Positions 8,975 to 18,268 of a stretch of DNA of 64,000 nucleotides are shown here, in pieces. A program made the translations under genes and the position numbers. This DNA is from Empedobacter falsenii. GTDB lineage: Bacteria > Bacteroidota > Bacteroidia > Flavobacteriales > Weeksellaceae. The notes beneath the pieces were generated by a model, which worked only from the letters and a program-made list of their open reading frames with translations, was not told the DNA's origin and did not search any database. The DNA lies in the NCBI RefSeq assembly GCF_013488205.1, contig NZ_CP040908.1, forward strand, positions 2,668,001-2,732,000. Direction: 5' to 3'. Positions within the stretch are counted from its first letter, which is position 1; every line of letters begins with the position of its first letter.

Positions 8975-9577
8975 ATGCAAGTTAAAAGAAGCGTTCTTCA
9001 GAAGCTGTCTACAAATGAATTAAATTCTTATATCAAAGATGATTCTAGATTTGTTCCTGAAGCAATAAAAATAGCTTTCGAAATTTTAAAAAATGAACGA
9101 AATGTTCAGTTTTCTGAAATTGAAACAACTCGAATTAAAAATTTAATTTCATCTAAAATTATTTATCATGAAAAAGAAAAAAAGAAAAATTCTTTCGAAC
9201 CAAATTTAGTTGAAGACATTGAGGAGAATAATGAAGTTCCAAAACTTCATACTAAAACTGAAATTGTTTTTCATTCAAGCGTATTTTTTTCTTTTATTGG
9301 AGCTGTATTATTCTATAAAAATCTAAAAAAAATTAAAGACATTATGCTCTTTCATTATGTCATTTTAGTTCTTTTTAGCCTTTTAATGTTAGTTTTTGAT
9401 TATTATTTGTACGAATATATAGTTAATCATCAAGAAGAATTATCACATATTAAATACAAACGTTTTGGTAATTTCGGGATATTTATAACAATTCGTGGAA
9501 TAGCAAATTTCATTCTTATTAGTTTAATATGGAATTACTTTTTTGGAAAAGATTTTAAGTATAGGGAATTAAAATAA
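8975..9577 (+). CDS. Hypothetical membrane protein
   Basis: A 200-residue protein beginning only 4 bp after the muramidase stop, so probably cotranscribed with it. The N-terminal half is hydrophilic and charged (LSTNELNSYIKDDSRFVPEAIKIAFEILK-like start, helical). Three hydrophobic segments follow: about residues 100-115 (FHSSVFFSFIGAVLFY), 122-142 and 168-190. No family is recognised. Confidence 0.65.
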   Translation: MQVKRSVLQKLSTNELNSYIKDDSRFVPEAIKIAFEILKNERNVQFSEIETTRIKNLISSKIIYHEKEKKKNSFEPNLVEDIEENNEVPKLHTKTEIVFHSSVFFSFIGAVLFYKNLKKIKDIMLFHYVILVLFSLLMLVFDYYLYEYIVNHQEELSHIKYKRFGNFGIFITIRGIANFILISLIWNYFFGKDFKYRELK

Positions 9578-9578
9578 T

Positions 9579-9612
9579 TAAAAACGGAAGCCAAATTTGA
9601 CTTCCGTTTTAT
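9579..9612. terminator. Bidirectional hairpin terminator
   Basis: The stem AAAACGGAAG(CCA) / (TGA)CTTCCGTTTT lies between convergent genes, with A and T runs on either side so that it can act in both directions. Confidence 0.8.
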
Positions 9613-9626
9613 ATGTTTTAGAATGA

Positions 9627-10010
9627 TTATTTTTCTCCTACAACAGCAGAAATAGATTCGCCTAATTCTTTTACTTTTTCATATAATTTTGTTGAACCTT
9701 TTTCAAATTCAATTGTAATTTTTCCTTCTCTTGCTTTTATTTCTAAGGAATCTCCTTCTCTCCAAACGTAATTTTTTCCTTCAGTCACTGGTTTTCCAAA
9801 TACTTTTCCGATTTCTTTGATTGCATTTGCCGACTTTGGTTTATCAAAAATTGCTGAGTATGAATATACTTCGTTGCTATCACTCACACTAACTGAAACA
9901 TTAGAATGAGTTGTTGAACTTGAATTTTTGCTAACTGATTGTGATTTAGCTGTTTGTCCGTTACAAGCAAAAGCTATTAAAGTTATTGCGATAAATAATG
10001 TCTTTTTCAT
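9627..10010 (-). CDS. Small secreted or lipoprotein, paralogue of the next upstream gene
   Basis: 127 residues with an N-terminal signal (MKKTLFIAITLIAFAC, lipobox-like FAC with Cys at 16). The linker is Ser/Val-rich (KSQSVSKNSSSTTHSNVSVS). The C-terminal part, about 75 residues, aligns with the neighbouring 113-residue protein: Y-S then IFDKPKSANAIKEIGKVFG, Y-V-W, S-LEIKAREGKITIEF and a closing KVKELGESI. No named family is recognised. The pair looks like a local duplication. Confidence 0.65.
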   Translation of the reverse strand: MKKTLFIAITLIAFACNGQTAKSQSVSKNSSSTTHSNVSVSVSDSNEVYSYSAIFDKPKSANAIKEIGKVFGKPVTEGKNYVWREGDSLEIKAREGKITIEFEKGSTKLYEKVKELGESISAVVGEK

Positions 10011-10085
10011 ATTTTTATTTTTTTATAAAATTCTGAAAAAGATTAATTTGCATTGGTTAATGAACGGTTAACGAAGCGTTAACAC

Positions 10086-10120
10086 AAAACGAGCTACAAA
10101 ATAATTGTAGCTCGTTTTTA
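10086..10120 (-). terminator. Terminator of the 113-residue protein gene
   Basis: The inverted repeat AAAACGAGCTACAA / TTGTAGCTCGTTTTT overlaps the stop codon of the upstream minus-strand gene and separates the two paralogues transcriptionally. Confidence 0.75.
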
Positions 10121-10459
10121 AGTATTAAATTTATTTATATTTTTTGTCGCAAGAATTTTATCTCCAAGATTTTTAATTTTATCTACAATTTCTTGATTAT
10201 CTGTACTTTTTTGAATCTCCATTTTAAGTGAATTATCATTCAAAATAATTTCAAAACTTCCTCGTCCAGTCCAGATATAACCAGATTCTTCCAAAATTCC
10301 TTCACCAAATTCTTTCTCGATTGTTTTCTTTATAATCTCTTTTTTATCCGAATTAAAAGTTCCTTTCATCGAGTAATAAGACTCCGTATTATTCGCTCTC
10401 AATTGTGCAAAAACTGCAAACGTTAATAACATTAAGAACAAGCTTAAATATTTTTTCAT
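10118..10459 (-). CDS. Small secreted protein, paralogue of the 127-residue neighbour
   Basis: 113 residues with a Sec signal (MKKYLSLFLMLLTFAVFAQ). The mature part of about 90 residues shares its layout with the protein at 9627-10010: YYSMKGTF, an EIIKKTIEKEFGEG helix, SGYIW, GSFEIILNDNSLKMEIQ and a final IVDKIKNLGDKIL. The function is unknown. The protein is probably periplasmic. It has its own terminator. Confidence 0.65.
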   Translation of the reverse strand: MKKYLSLFLMLLTFAVFAQLRANNTESYYSMKGTFNSDKKEIIKKTIEKEFGEGILEESGYIWTGRGSFEIILNDNSLKMEIQKSTDNQEIVDKIKNLGDKILATKNINKFNT

Positions 10460-10512
10460 TTAAGGTCTATTATTTAAGATAAATATATGAAATTTTTCAG
10501 CAGAAAAACATC

Positions 10513-10941
10513 TTATAATTTGTTTAATATTTCAATCGTTAAGAATTCTCCTGTCATCGAATCAAAAGAGAATAAACAATTTAAACGACTATAATCATTT
10601 GCTAAACGATTTGGATCATTATTAATAATTCTTTGATAATCATTACTTTTACGAACTTGAGTTTCATCAATATTTCGATTCAAATCAAAAATATTTTGAC
10701 CTTCATAAACCTTACAAATTGGATTTGGAGAAAGATAAAACTTAATCGAAACAATCATTTCATCAACAATTTTCACCGAAATACCTTTTTCTTTGTACAA
10801 TACAATTTTTCCTTGAGGAATATTTTGCTCTGAAATATCAGATTCAAATTCAGTTTGAAATGATTGAAATAATTCGTCATTCACCGATTTTCCTATCAAA
10901 GAAAAATACTGATTTGGATTGGCTTGAAATAAGTTTGTCAT
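10513..10941 (-). CDS. Hypothetical cytoplasmic protein
   Basis: 142 residues with no signal or membrane segment, beginning MTNLFQANPNQYFSLIGKS. It has mixed alpha/beta character and a GKIVLYKEKGISVKIVDEMIVSI stretch suggesting paired strands. No family is recognised. It has the same orientation as the small secreted proteins on either side. Confidence 0.6.
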   Translation of the reverse strand: MTNLFQANPNQYFSLIGKSVNDELFQSFQTEFESDISEQNIPQGKIVLYKEKGISVKIVDEMIVSIKFYLSPNPICKVYEGQNIFDLNRNIDETQVRKSNDYQRIINNDPNRLANDYSRLNCLFSFDSMTGEFLTIEILNKL

Positions 10942-10962
10942 ATTTTATAGAATTGATTTCAT

Positions 10963-10993
10963 AAAAAAACCTTTCCAAAAATAGAAAGGTTTT
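10963..10993 (-). terminator. Terminator of the DUF4920 gene
   Basis: A 9-bp stem AAACCTTTC / GAAAGGTTT is followed, on the minus strand, by a T run. It lies just after the DUF4920 stop and before the next start. Confidence 0.75.
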
Positions 10994-11016
10994 GATTAAT
11001 TATTGAGTTAAAAATC

Positions 11017-11583
11017 TTAGTTTTCTTTTAAATAAACTCCATCAGCCTCAAAATTATATTGCAACTGAGGTTTTGTAATTTTCGCAATTTCTTCTTTCGA
11101 TTGTCCTGCATCTTCTGCATAATGGCGCAATTTCTCAACAGAAATTTCACTAACAAAAGCTTTTCCGTGCACGACAACATTCGCTTTTTCACCATCTAAA
11201 GGCATAAAAAAACCATAATCTTTGAAACGCACAAACGACTGTTCTTCGCCTTTTCCAAGATCAACTTTTATCCAACAACCTTTCTTTTTGCAAACAGATT
11301 CTATCGTCGAAACAAACTGAACATTTTCCAAAGAATCACCACTTTTCATGTTATCGTATAACTTTCCAAGTTCGTTTTTTGTTAATGTATTTTTGATATC
11401 AAACGATTCTCCATACACTTGATACGCATATAAATCGTCTATTTTTGCCGTTCCGTTATCTAAAATTTTTGATTGAGATTTAGAAGCTTTTTCAGTTTTA
11501 ACCTTGGTATCTTTTTTCGTTTGAGCATTAGTTGTCAAAGCAAAAGATGTTAAGGCACAAAAAGTTAATATATATTTTTTCAT
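11017..11583 (-). CDS. DUF4920 domain secreted protein
   Basis: 188 residues. A signal peptide (cleavage near TTNAQ, about residue 21) is followed by a Lys/Ser-rich linker and a DUF4920 domain with its signature CKKKGCWIKVDL, SFVRFKDYGFFMPLDG, VVVHGKAFV and HYAEDAG. The domain is common in Bacteroidota envelope proteins and has no known activity. The start ATG at 11583 is 11 bp after the NUDIX gene on the same strand, so the two are probably cotranscribed. Confidence 0.82.
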   Translation of the reverse strand: MKKYILTFCALTSFALTTNAQTKKDTKVKTEKASKSQSKILDNGTAKIDDLYAYQVYGESFDIKNTLTKNELGKLYDNMKSGDSLENVQFVSTIESVCKKKGCWIKVDLGKGEEQSFVRFKDYGFFMPLDGEKANVVVHGKAFVSEISVEKLRHYAEDAGQSKEEIAKITKPQLQYNFEADGVYLKEN

Positions 11584-11594
11584 ATTAATTTTAT

Positions 11595-12191
11595 TTAGTT
11601 CAAATTTAAATAATTATCCATCAATAATTTAATATTTGGATAAGAATTTTCTAATAACTCAGGAATTTCATTCTCTTTTTTCCATTCAACCGATTCAATT
11701 CCTTCCTCAGTTTGTGGCAAAGGCAATTCAACACCGTCATAAAAAACTTCGAACCAAAATGTTTCTTTGATAATATATTCTCTCAAAAAATAAATGTGAA
11801 AAGTAGGCATCAAAAATCGTTTCAACTCTAAATTTGTCAAACTACATTCTTCTTCAATTTCGCGAATTGCAGATTCTTCTCTCGATTCCCCTTTCTCCAT
11901 TTTACCTTTTGGCAAATCCCATTTCCCAAGTCTGAAAATGAACAAATAATCGTCTTGCGGATTACGAACAATTCCACCCGCTGCTTGTATATGCTTGTAA
12001 TATTTTAAGAATTTCGTCCAAACATCATCAATATCTTCACTAAAAATATTGACTAAAGTTGCCGTTTTTGATGATAATAAATGAAAAGATTCATCAAATT
12101 GAGCTTCATTTTGAAACAAAATATTTTTTGCTTCTGGATTAGGTTGGTTGCTGAAAGTTAACAAACTTTCATTAAAAAAAACTTTGTACAT
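11595..12191 (-). CDS. NUDIX hydrolase
   Basis: 198 residues. The Nudix box runs from G96 to L118 (GKMEKGESREESAIREIEEECSL). It fits G-x5-E-x7-R-E-U-x-E-E-x-G-U except that the last Gly is Ser, a minor position. The preceding AAGGIVRNPQ and LGKWDLPKGK segments are classic for the family. Such enzymes hydrolyse nucleoside diphosphates linked to another group, but the substrate cannot be told from sequence. The N-terminal 65 residues are an extra domain found in flavobacterial homologues. A -7-like box on the minus strand (TAAATTTG, 12214-12207) precedes the start. Confidence 0.88.
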   Translation of the reverse strand: MYKVFFNESLLTFSNQPNPEAKNILFQNEAQFDESFHLLSSKTATLVNIFSEDIDDVWTKFLKYYKHIQAAGGIVRNPQDDYLFIFRLGKWDLPKGKMEKGESREESAIREIEEECSLTNLELKRFLMPTFHIYFLREYIIKETFWFEVFYDGVELPLPQTEEGIESVEWKKENEIPELLENSYPNIKLLMDNYLNLN

Positions 12192-12232
12192 TTGAACGAT
12201 TTGTTACAAATTTATAAAAAACTCACAAGGAT

Positions 12233-12631
12233 ATGAAGGTAAATACAAATAAAGTCCGTTTTGCAAAAAATCAACAAGAAGCATACACTTTTTTGTTGGA
12301 TATGAAGAATTATGAGCAATTGATGCCAGAGGACACAAAATCGTTTGAAATTCACGAATCTGGAAAAGGTTTTACAGTTGGTGTTGGCGCTTTACCAAAG
12401 GTTGGAATGCGTTTGAAAGAGACAGTTGAGCCATCGAAAATTGTTTTCGAATCTCCTGCACCTGCTTTTGAATATACTTTGACAATTTCTATTGATGCAG
12501 TTGATGAAAATTCGTCTGATGTTACATTAGATTTTGATGGAAATTTCAATATGATGATCGAAATGATGGCAAAAAAACCATTGACATCTTTCATTGAAAC
12601 TATTGCAGAAAATTTAGGAAAAATAGGCTAA
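12233..12631 (+). CDS. SRPBCC (START-like) superfamily protein
   Basis: 132 residues with the layout of a compact START/polyketide-cyclase-like helix-grip fold: an early helix (KNQQEAYTFLLDMKNYEQLMP), then alternating strands (KGFTVGVGAL, GMRLKETVEPSKIVFESP, FEYTLTISI, DVTLDFDGNF) and a long C-terminal helix. There is no signal peptide. These domains bind hydrophobic ligands in the cytoplasm, but the ligand here is unknown. It is divergent from the NUDIX gene with 41 bp between them and has a TACATTTG box at 12187-12194. Confidence 0.75.
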   Translation: MKVNTNKVRFAKNQQEAYTFLLDMKNYEQLMPEDTKSFEIHESGKGFTVGVGALPKVGMRLKETVEPSKIVFESPAPAFEYTLTISIDAVDENSSDVTLDFDGNFNMMIEMMAKKPLTSFIETIAENLGKIG

Positions 12632-12657
12632 GACTATTTTTCGATAAATAAAATTCC

Positions 12658-12708
12658 TAAAACTGTTAAATAAACTTTATATTTTAAAGTTATTTAGCAG
12701 TTTTTTTA
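12658..12708 (+). terminator. Long hairpin terminator
   Basis: An inverted repeat of about 20 bp (AAAACTGTTAAATAA... / ...TTATTTAGCAGTTTT) is followed by seven T. It lies after the SRPBCC gene. Confidence 0.75.
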
Positions 12709-12723
12709 TCTAAATTATTTTTT

Positions 12724-15018
12724 ATGAAACACTTTTATTCAAAAATAATTCTCCTACTCTTTTTTACTTTTACACTAAATAGTTTTTTATTTGGTCAATA
12801 TATTCTGGTAGATACATCTTTATCGAAAGAAGAATTAATTGATAAATTTATTGGAACAAACACAGGTTGTATTACTATTTCTAATATTAATATTTCTGGA
12901 TACAATAGATCTTATGATGAAATAAGCTATGGTTATTTTACAAAAGGAACTAGTAATTTTGATCTTTCCGAAGGAATTATTTTATCTACTGGAAAAGCAA
13001 AAGCTGCTGAAGGTCCAAATGCTACTTTACAAAGTTTTTATGGAATTAATTGGGGAGGAGATCAAGACTTAATTGATATTTTGATACAATCTAATTTACC
13101 TCATGACAAAATTTTAAATGCTACATCTCTCGAATTTGATTTTGTATCAAACCTTACAACAGATCAAATTAGTTTCGAGTACATGTTTCTTTCAGAAGAA
13201 TATCGAATTGATAATTGTGATTATTCTGATGCTTTTGCCTTCTTAATCAAAAAAGCAGATAATTCTGAACCTTATCAAAACATTGCATTAATTCCAAATA
13301 CAACTATTCCTGTAACAACTAAAACAATTAATGGAGCAGATAGATGTAAAAGTTTCCAAGAATATTTTGGAGGGTTTAATTCTAGGAATAGTCCAACAAA
13401 TTTCAATGGACAAACAAAAGTTTTGAAAGCAAATGCACAAATTGTAGCAGGCGTAAAATACCACATAAAATTGGTAATTGCTGACCATGGAGATAGTTAT
13501 GGCCTTTATGATTCTGCTGTTTTCTTGAAAGCTGGAAGTTTTATAGGATCAAAAAGTTTAGGTTCTGATGTTGTATTATGTCCTGGAAAATCTGAAACAA
13601 TAGATGCGACAACTACAAATGCTACAGCTTATAAATGGTACAAAGATGGTGTGGAAATTAGTGGTGAAACAAATGCAACATTAGTGGTAAATGAAACAGG
13701 TTATTACGAAGTAGAAATCACATTGAATACTGGTTGTTCTTTGAAAGGTCATATTAATGTTTCTGTACAAGAAGAACCGCAAATTTATCAAGATCGTTTT
13801 TCTATTTGTGATGATGATTTAGATGGAAAAACACAAATAAATTTAGACGAATATACTGATCGAATTGTAGAAGATTATTATTCTGCTCATCAAGTGAAAT
13901 ATTTTGATACCGAACAAGATGCTAAAGATAATATTTCTGCAGGAATAACGAATTTTGAACTAAATGGAATTCAGACATCTAAAGAAGTTTGGATTCGTGT
14001 TCAAATCGGGACTTGTGATCCAGTTATAAAAAAAATTACTTTTACATTAAATAATCTAAGTATTGCAAACATAATTCCTCCAATAGAAATTTGTGACGAG
14101 GATTTAAGTAACGATGAAGAAATTGTTTTATCCGATTATATTGATGACTTGATTACGAATATATACGGATCTCCAACTTATTATTTAAGCGAAGCTGATG
14201 CAAAAAATAGTCGAAATGCAATCAGCGCGACACAAATAATAAATTCAGATCAAACATTTTGGGTAAGATTTAAACAAAATGGTTTATGCGAAAATGTTGC
14301 TCCAATTCATTTTATTTTCAAACAATCTGGAAAATCATCAACCTTAAAAGATGTTACAATTTGCAAAGGAACAACGACTACTTTGGATGCAAGTACAGGA
14401 TTTGACACTTACGAATGGTTGCATAATGGTAATAAAAATCAATCTATTACAAATGTTTCTGTTGGAACTTATTATGTAAAATTAGGATTAAATGGTTGTT
14501 TTTATACCCAAGAAGTAAAAGTTATTGAAGCCGAAGATCCAACTATTCAATCTATCGAAATTCAAGGTTCTACGGTGACCATAAAAGTCACTGGATCTAC
14601 GCTTCCATATCTGTATTCATTGGATAACGGCACTTTTCAATCTTCCAATATCTTCACAAACGTAACTTTAGGAACTCATACAATTTCTGTGAAATCTGCA
14701 GCTAATTGTTCGCCTATTTCGAAAGAATTTTCGCTGATTAAACTAATCAATTTTATTTCTCCAAATGGTGATGGTAAAAATGATGTGTTGGATTATTCGC
14801 AATTAAAAAGTAAAATCAATCCGAAATTTATCATTTATAATCGAAAAGGAAAATTATTATTTACTGGTTCGGAAGCAAACAATTATACATGGGATGGAAA
14901 ACTGAATGGAAAAGCGCTACCTTCCGATAGTTATTGGTATATTATCGAATGGACTGAACCAAATTCAACTCAAACTCAAAAATTTGAAGATTGGATTTTA
15001 TTAAAAAGTACTTATTAA
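12724..15018 (+). CDS. T9SS type B cargo: choice-of-anchor L and Ig-like domain surface protein
   Basis: 764 residues. The signal peptide ends near LFGQ (about residue 25). Residues about 40-270 form a choice-of-anchor L domain (FDLSEGIILSTGKA, SLEFDFVSN, FEYMFLSEEY, DAFAFLIKK). Ig/PKD-like repeats follow, with CPGKSETIDATT, YKWYKDGVEI, CDDDLDGKTQINL and a second CDEDL motif. The last 90 residues (FISPNGDGKNDVLDY ... YNRKGKLLF ... YTWDGKLNGKALPSDSYWY) are the gliding-motility/T9SS type B sorting domain. The protein should be exported by Sec, then through the type IX secretion system to the surface. It could be an adhesin, which is inference. Its stop overlaps the next start (TAATG). Confidence 0.88.
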   Translation: MKHFYSKIILLLFFTFTLNSFLFGQYILVDTSLSKEELIDKFIGTNTGCITISNINISGYNRSYDEISYGYFTKGTSNFDLSEGIILSTGKAKAAEGPNATLQSFYGINWGGDQDLIDILIQSNLPHDKILNATSLEFDFVSNLTTDQISFEYMFLSEEYRIDNCDYSDAFAFLIKKADNSEPYQNIALIPNTTIPVTTKTINGADRCKSFQEYFGGFNSRNSPTNFNGQTKVLKANAQIVAGVKYHIKLVIADHGDSYGLYDSAVFLKAGSFIGSKSLGSDVVLCPGKSETIDATTTNATAYKWYKDGVEISGETNATLVVNETGYYEVEITLNTGCSLKGHINVSVQEEPQIYQDRFSICDDDLDGKTQINLDEYTDRIVEDYYSAHQVKYFDTEQDAKDNISAGITNFELNGIQTSKEVWIRVQIGTCDPVIKKITFTLNNLSIANIIPPIEICDEDLSNDEEIVLSDYIDDLITNIYGSPTYYLSEADAKNSRNAISATQIINSDQTFWVRFKQNGLCENVAPIHFIFKQSGKSSTLKDVTICKGTTTTLDASTGFDTYEWLHNGNKNQSITNVSVGTYYVKLGLNGCFYTQEVKVIEAEDPTIQSIEIQGSTVTIKVTGSTLPYLYSLDNGTFQSSNIFTNVTLGTHTISVKSAANCSPISKEFSLIKLINFISPNGDGKNDVLDYSQLKSKINPKFIIYNRKGKLLFTGSEANNYTWDGKLNGKALPSDSYWYIIEWTEPNSTQTQKFEDWILLKSTY

Positions 15019-15338
15019 TGAATAATTGGATAAATTTTCCTAAAAAGGATTTGATGCTCGAAATTTATTTTTCTGAACAAAATATGGAGGACAAAACTTT
15101 ATTATTTTGGAATCAAATTAAAATTTCTCCTGAAATATGGAAATGTGATGATGTTATTGAGGATAATTTTTGGGTAGTTGCTGTATACGAAAATTATTTG
15201 ATTTGGTACAATGATATTGAAGAAGGTTTTAATGTTTCAAGATTCAAAATTAAAGGTGAAATAGTAGAATATAACGCTTCTAAAGATGAATTAAATTTCG
15301 CAATTGAAGCGCTTAAAAATAAAATCGAATCTATTTAA
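15018..15338 (+). CDS. Small hypothetical protein coupled to the T9SS cargo gene
   Basis: 106 residues from the ATG at 15018, which shares one base with the preceding stop. A longer frame starting at 14991 would overlap the cargo gene and is less likely. It is acidic and soluble, rich in Trp/Asn (MNNWINFPKKDLMLEIYFS, FWNQIKISPEIW). No family is recognised. The coupling implies expression with the surface protein, but the sequence gives no clue to a shared role. Confidence 0.65.
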   Translation: MNNWINFPKKDLMLEIYFSEQNMEDKTLLFWNQIKISPEIWKCDDVIEDNFWVVAVYENYLIWYNDIEEGFNVSRFKIKGEIVEYNASKDELNFAIEALKNKIESI

Positions 15339-15341
15339 AAC

Positions 15342-15372
15342 AAAAAACCAGAAGATTAACTTCTGGTTTTAT
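15342..15372. terminator. Bidirectional hairpin terminator
   Basis: An 11-bp stem AAAACCAGAAG / CTTCTGGTTTT with loop ATTAA lies between convergent genes. Confidence 0.82.
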
Positions 15373-15394
15373 TGTGATATATAATTTCAAATGA

Positions 15395-17197
15395 TTAGCT
15401 CATTGATTTTTCGAAGCGTTTACGATCTACTTCTTTTAAGTGAATTTTACGTAAACGGATGAAATTTGGAGTTACCTCGATACATTCATCACCTTGGATG
15501 TATTCCATACATTCTTCTAAAGTCATTTCTATTTTTGGAGCAATAGAAGATGAATCATCTTTACCAGCTGCACGGATATTGTTTAATTTTTTAGCCTCAA
15601 CTACGTTTACAACTAAATCATTATTACGAGAGTGCTCTCCAATAATCATTCCTTCGTAAACTTCTTCTCCTGGAGCAACAAAGAATTTTCCACGATCTTG
15701 TAATTTATCAATAGAGTAAGGAGTAGATGTACCTTGATCTTTAGAGATAATTACACCAGCAGAACGTCCAGCAATAGCACCTTTAAAAGGTTTGTACTCT
15801 AAGAAGTTGTGTGCCATTACAGCCTCACCTGCAGTAGAAGTTAACATTAAAGAACGTAAACCAATTAATCCACGAGATGGAATTTCAAACTCTAAGTGTT
15901 GCATACCTTCCTTAGCTTCCATAACTAATAAATCTCCTTTACGTTGTGTAACTAAGTCAATAGCTTTAGAAGAGTAATCATCAGGAACATCAATTACTAA
16001 TGTTTCGTATGGCTCACATTTTACACCGTCAATTTCTTTGAAAATAACTTGTGGTTGCCCAACAGTTAACTCATATCCTTCACGACGCATTGTTTCAATT
16101 AATACAGATAAGTGCATGATACCACGTCCGTAAACTAATTGTGTATTAGAATCTTCAGTTGGTTCAACACGTAAAGCTAAGTTACGCTCTAACTCGTCTG
16201 TTAAACGATCTACTAAGTGACGAGAAGTAACAAATTTACCATCTTTACCAAAGAATGGAGAGTTGTTAATTCCGAAAGACATGTTCATAGTAGGTTCGTC
16301 GATATGCATTACAGGTAAAGCTTCTGGATTTTCAGGATCTGCGATAGTATCTCCAATTTGGAAACCGTCAATACCAACAACAGCACAAATATCACCAGCT
16401 TTTACTTCTGTAGCTCTTACTTTTCCTAAACCTGTAAAAGTATATAATTCTTTTACTTTGTGTTTTTTGAAAGAACCGTCTGGCTTTGTTAAAGCAATCC
16501 AGTCACCTTCTTTTACTTCTCCACGAGTTACTTTACCAACAGCAATACGTCCTAAGAATTTAGAATAATCTAAAGATGTAATTTGCATTTGTAAGTCACC
16601 TTCTTTAGCTTCTGGAGCAGGAACGTGCTCTAAAATACCATCCATTAAAGGTAAGATATCTTCTGTACGAACGTTCTCTGTATTAAACCATCCTTGTTTA
16701 GATGATCCGTAGAATGCAGGGAAGTCTAATTGATCTTCAGTAGCATCTAAGTTGAAGAATAATTCGAATACTTTATCGTAAACTTCGTCAGGACGACAGT
16801 TTTCTTTATCAACTTTGTTAATTACTACTAAAGGTTTTAAACCTAATTCTAATGCTTTTCCTAATACGAAACGAGTTTGAGGCATTGGTCCCTCAAAAGC
16901 ATCTACTAATAAGATAACACCATCAGCCATTTTCAACACACGCTCAACTTCACCACCAAAATCGGCGTGGCCAGGAGTGTCGATAACATTGATTTTTACA
17001 CCTTTATACTCTACCGAAGCATTTTTAGAGAAGATCGTAATCCCTCTTTCGCGTTCGATATCATTGTTATCCATGATTAATTCACCTGAATCTTGGTTTT
17101 CTCTGAAAACGTTTGTTGAGTGAAGAATTTTATCAACCAAAGTAGTTTTACCGTGGTCAACGTGTGCGATAATCGCAATATTTCTAATGTTTTGCAT
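15395..17197 (-). CDS. typA: Translational GTPase TypA/BipA
   Basis: 600 residues, the full family length. This ribosome-associated GTPase helps 50S assembly and stress or low-temperature growth. G1 AHVDHGKT is at 11-18, the switch region RERGITI near 49-55, G3 DTPGHADF at 73-80, and G4 NKVD at 127-130. These are followed by domain II, EF-G-like domains III and V, and a BipA-type C-terminus (YSIDKLQDRGKFFVAPGEEVYEGMIIGEH and the basic tail). Codon use is that of a highly expressed gene. It is monocistronic. Confidence 0.96.
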   Translation of the reverse strand: MQNIRNIAIIAHVDHGKTTLVDKILHSTNVFRENQDSGELIMDNNDIERERGITIFSKNASVEYKGVKINVIDTPGHADFGGEVERVLKMADGVILLVDAFEGPMPQTRFVLGKALELGLKPLVVINKVDKENCRPDEVYDKVFELFFNLDATEDQLDFPAFYGSSKQGWFNTENVRTEDILPLMDGILEHVPAPEAKEGDLQMQITSLDYSKFLGRIAVGKVTRGEVKEGDWIALTKPDGSFKKHKVKELYTFTGLGKVRATEVKAGDICAVVGIDGFQIGDTIADPENPEALPVMHIDEPTMNMSFGINNSPFFGKDGKFVTSRHLVDRLTDELERNLALRVEPTEDSNTQLVYGRGIMHLSVLIETMRREGYELTVGQPQVIFKEIDGVKCEPYETLVIDVPDDYSSKAIDLVTQRKGDLLVMEAKEGMQHLEFEIPSRGLIGLRSLMLTSTAGEAVMAHNFLEYKPFKGAIAGRSAGVIISKDQGTSTPYSIDKLQDRGKFFVAPGEEVYEGMIIGEHSRNNDLVVNVVEAKKLNNIRAAGKDDSSSIAPKIEMTLEECMEYIQGDECIEVTPNFIRLRKIHLKEVDRKRFEKSMS

Positions 17198-17290
17198 CCT
17201 TGAAATTTATGGGTGCGAATTTACGATAAATTATTTTTAATTACTATAGATTTTATTTAATTTAATGAAATCGCAACAAACGTATGTTAT

Positions 17291-18262
17291 TTATCGTTTT
17301 TTATTACCAAATGGGTTGTATGATATACCAAAGTTGAAATAGAAAGATGATTTTGGTTTATACTCGTATATATAGTCATTAAAAGATTCATTTTTTTCAA
17401 AGATTCTTCCAGTAGGAATGCTACGTAGTCCTGTTTTTACAGTACCAATAAAATCACCAATTCTATGTTCATACATTACACCACTATTAATTTCTGTTTG
17501 TCTAAATTCAAATGTTTTATTCGATTGGTTAAAATAGAATGATGTAACATCCATTTCACTACCAAGAGAAAATCGACCATTATTAAATACATTTTTTTTC
17601 ATCATTACTCTTTTTGGAAGTATGATATCGGCTATCCAACCATTTTTAAATTTATGCTCATAAGAAATAATGGGGAATGTAGGTACTTGCGAACTAGGGT
17701 CTATAATTACAGCTAAACCTAAAAGTAATTTGGTTCTTTCGTTTGCTGTAATCATTATACTACCTGTTAGTAAACCACGGAATCTTTCAAAACTATTTTC
17801 GTTACCATCAACTGATAGAGTAGCTGAATAAATTGCTGTTTTTTTCCATAGTTTAGAAATATGACTTGCAGTTACAGCTTCCGAATGATAATGAAAGTTT
17901 TGTTTCGTTTCATTCATAGTAGAACTAAGGTTATCTATATTTGCTGTCGTGTACTTATAATTAAGTGCTGTAGATATCGTCCATTTTTCTTTTTTGAAAA
18001 AATATAAATTCGCATTTGCCTTTATTTGTTGAAAGTTTTTCACTTTACTTTCGGGTAAATTAAAGTTGCTATCTTCTAACTTTTGAGAAAATTTATAAGG
18101 TGTAAGATTTGTATATTCTACATTAAGAACACGGGTAGAGGGGAATTTATCTGCAACAAAAACGACAGCTCTTTTTTGAATACTATCTTTTTTTTGAGCG
18201 AATGACAAAGTTGAAAGTAAAAGCAATAAGCTTGTAATTGCTTTTTGTTGTATTGAATGCAT
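17291..18262 (-). CDS. Outer-membrane DUF6268-like protein
   Basis: 323 residues with a Sec signal (cleavage near LSFAQ, about residue 22). The rest is a chain of amphipathic beta-strands with aromatic girdles (KWTISTALNYKYTTANI, LLTGSIMITANERTKLLLGLAVI, SSFYFNFGISYNPFGNK), as in small outer-membrane barrels. The pattern fits DUF6268, whose role is unknown. It ends the minus-strand pair that starts at 18673, with a gap of 6 bp. The pair is divergent from a LytS/LytTR system, and 21-bp-spaced direct repeats lie upstream. This suggests it is a target of that system (inference). Confidence 0.68.
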   Translation of the reverse strand: MHSIQQKAITSLLLLLSTLSFAQKKDSIQKRAVVFVADKFPSTRVLNVEYTNLTPYKFSQKLEDSNFNLPESKVKNFQQIKANANLYFFKKEKWTISTALNYKYTTANIDNLSSTMNETKQNFHYHSEAVTASHISKLWKKTAIYSATLSVDGNENSFERFRGLLTGSIMITANERTKLLLGLAVIIDPSSQVPTFPIISYEHKFKNGWIADIILPKRVMMKKNVFNNGRFSLGSEMDVTSFYFNQSNKTFEFRQTEINSGVMYEHRIGDFIGTVKTGLRSIPTGRIFEKNESFNDYIYEYKPKSSFYFNFGISYNPFGNKKR

Positions 18263-18268
18263 TAATTT

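Noticed and set aside
16263-16568. Open frame of about 100 codons on the plus strand inside typA
   Set aside because: Shadow of the highly biased typA codons; no start signal and no protein-like composition.
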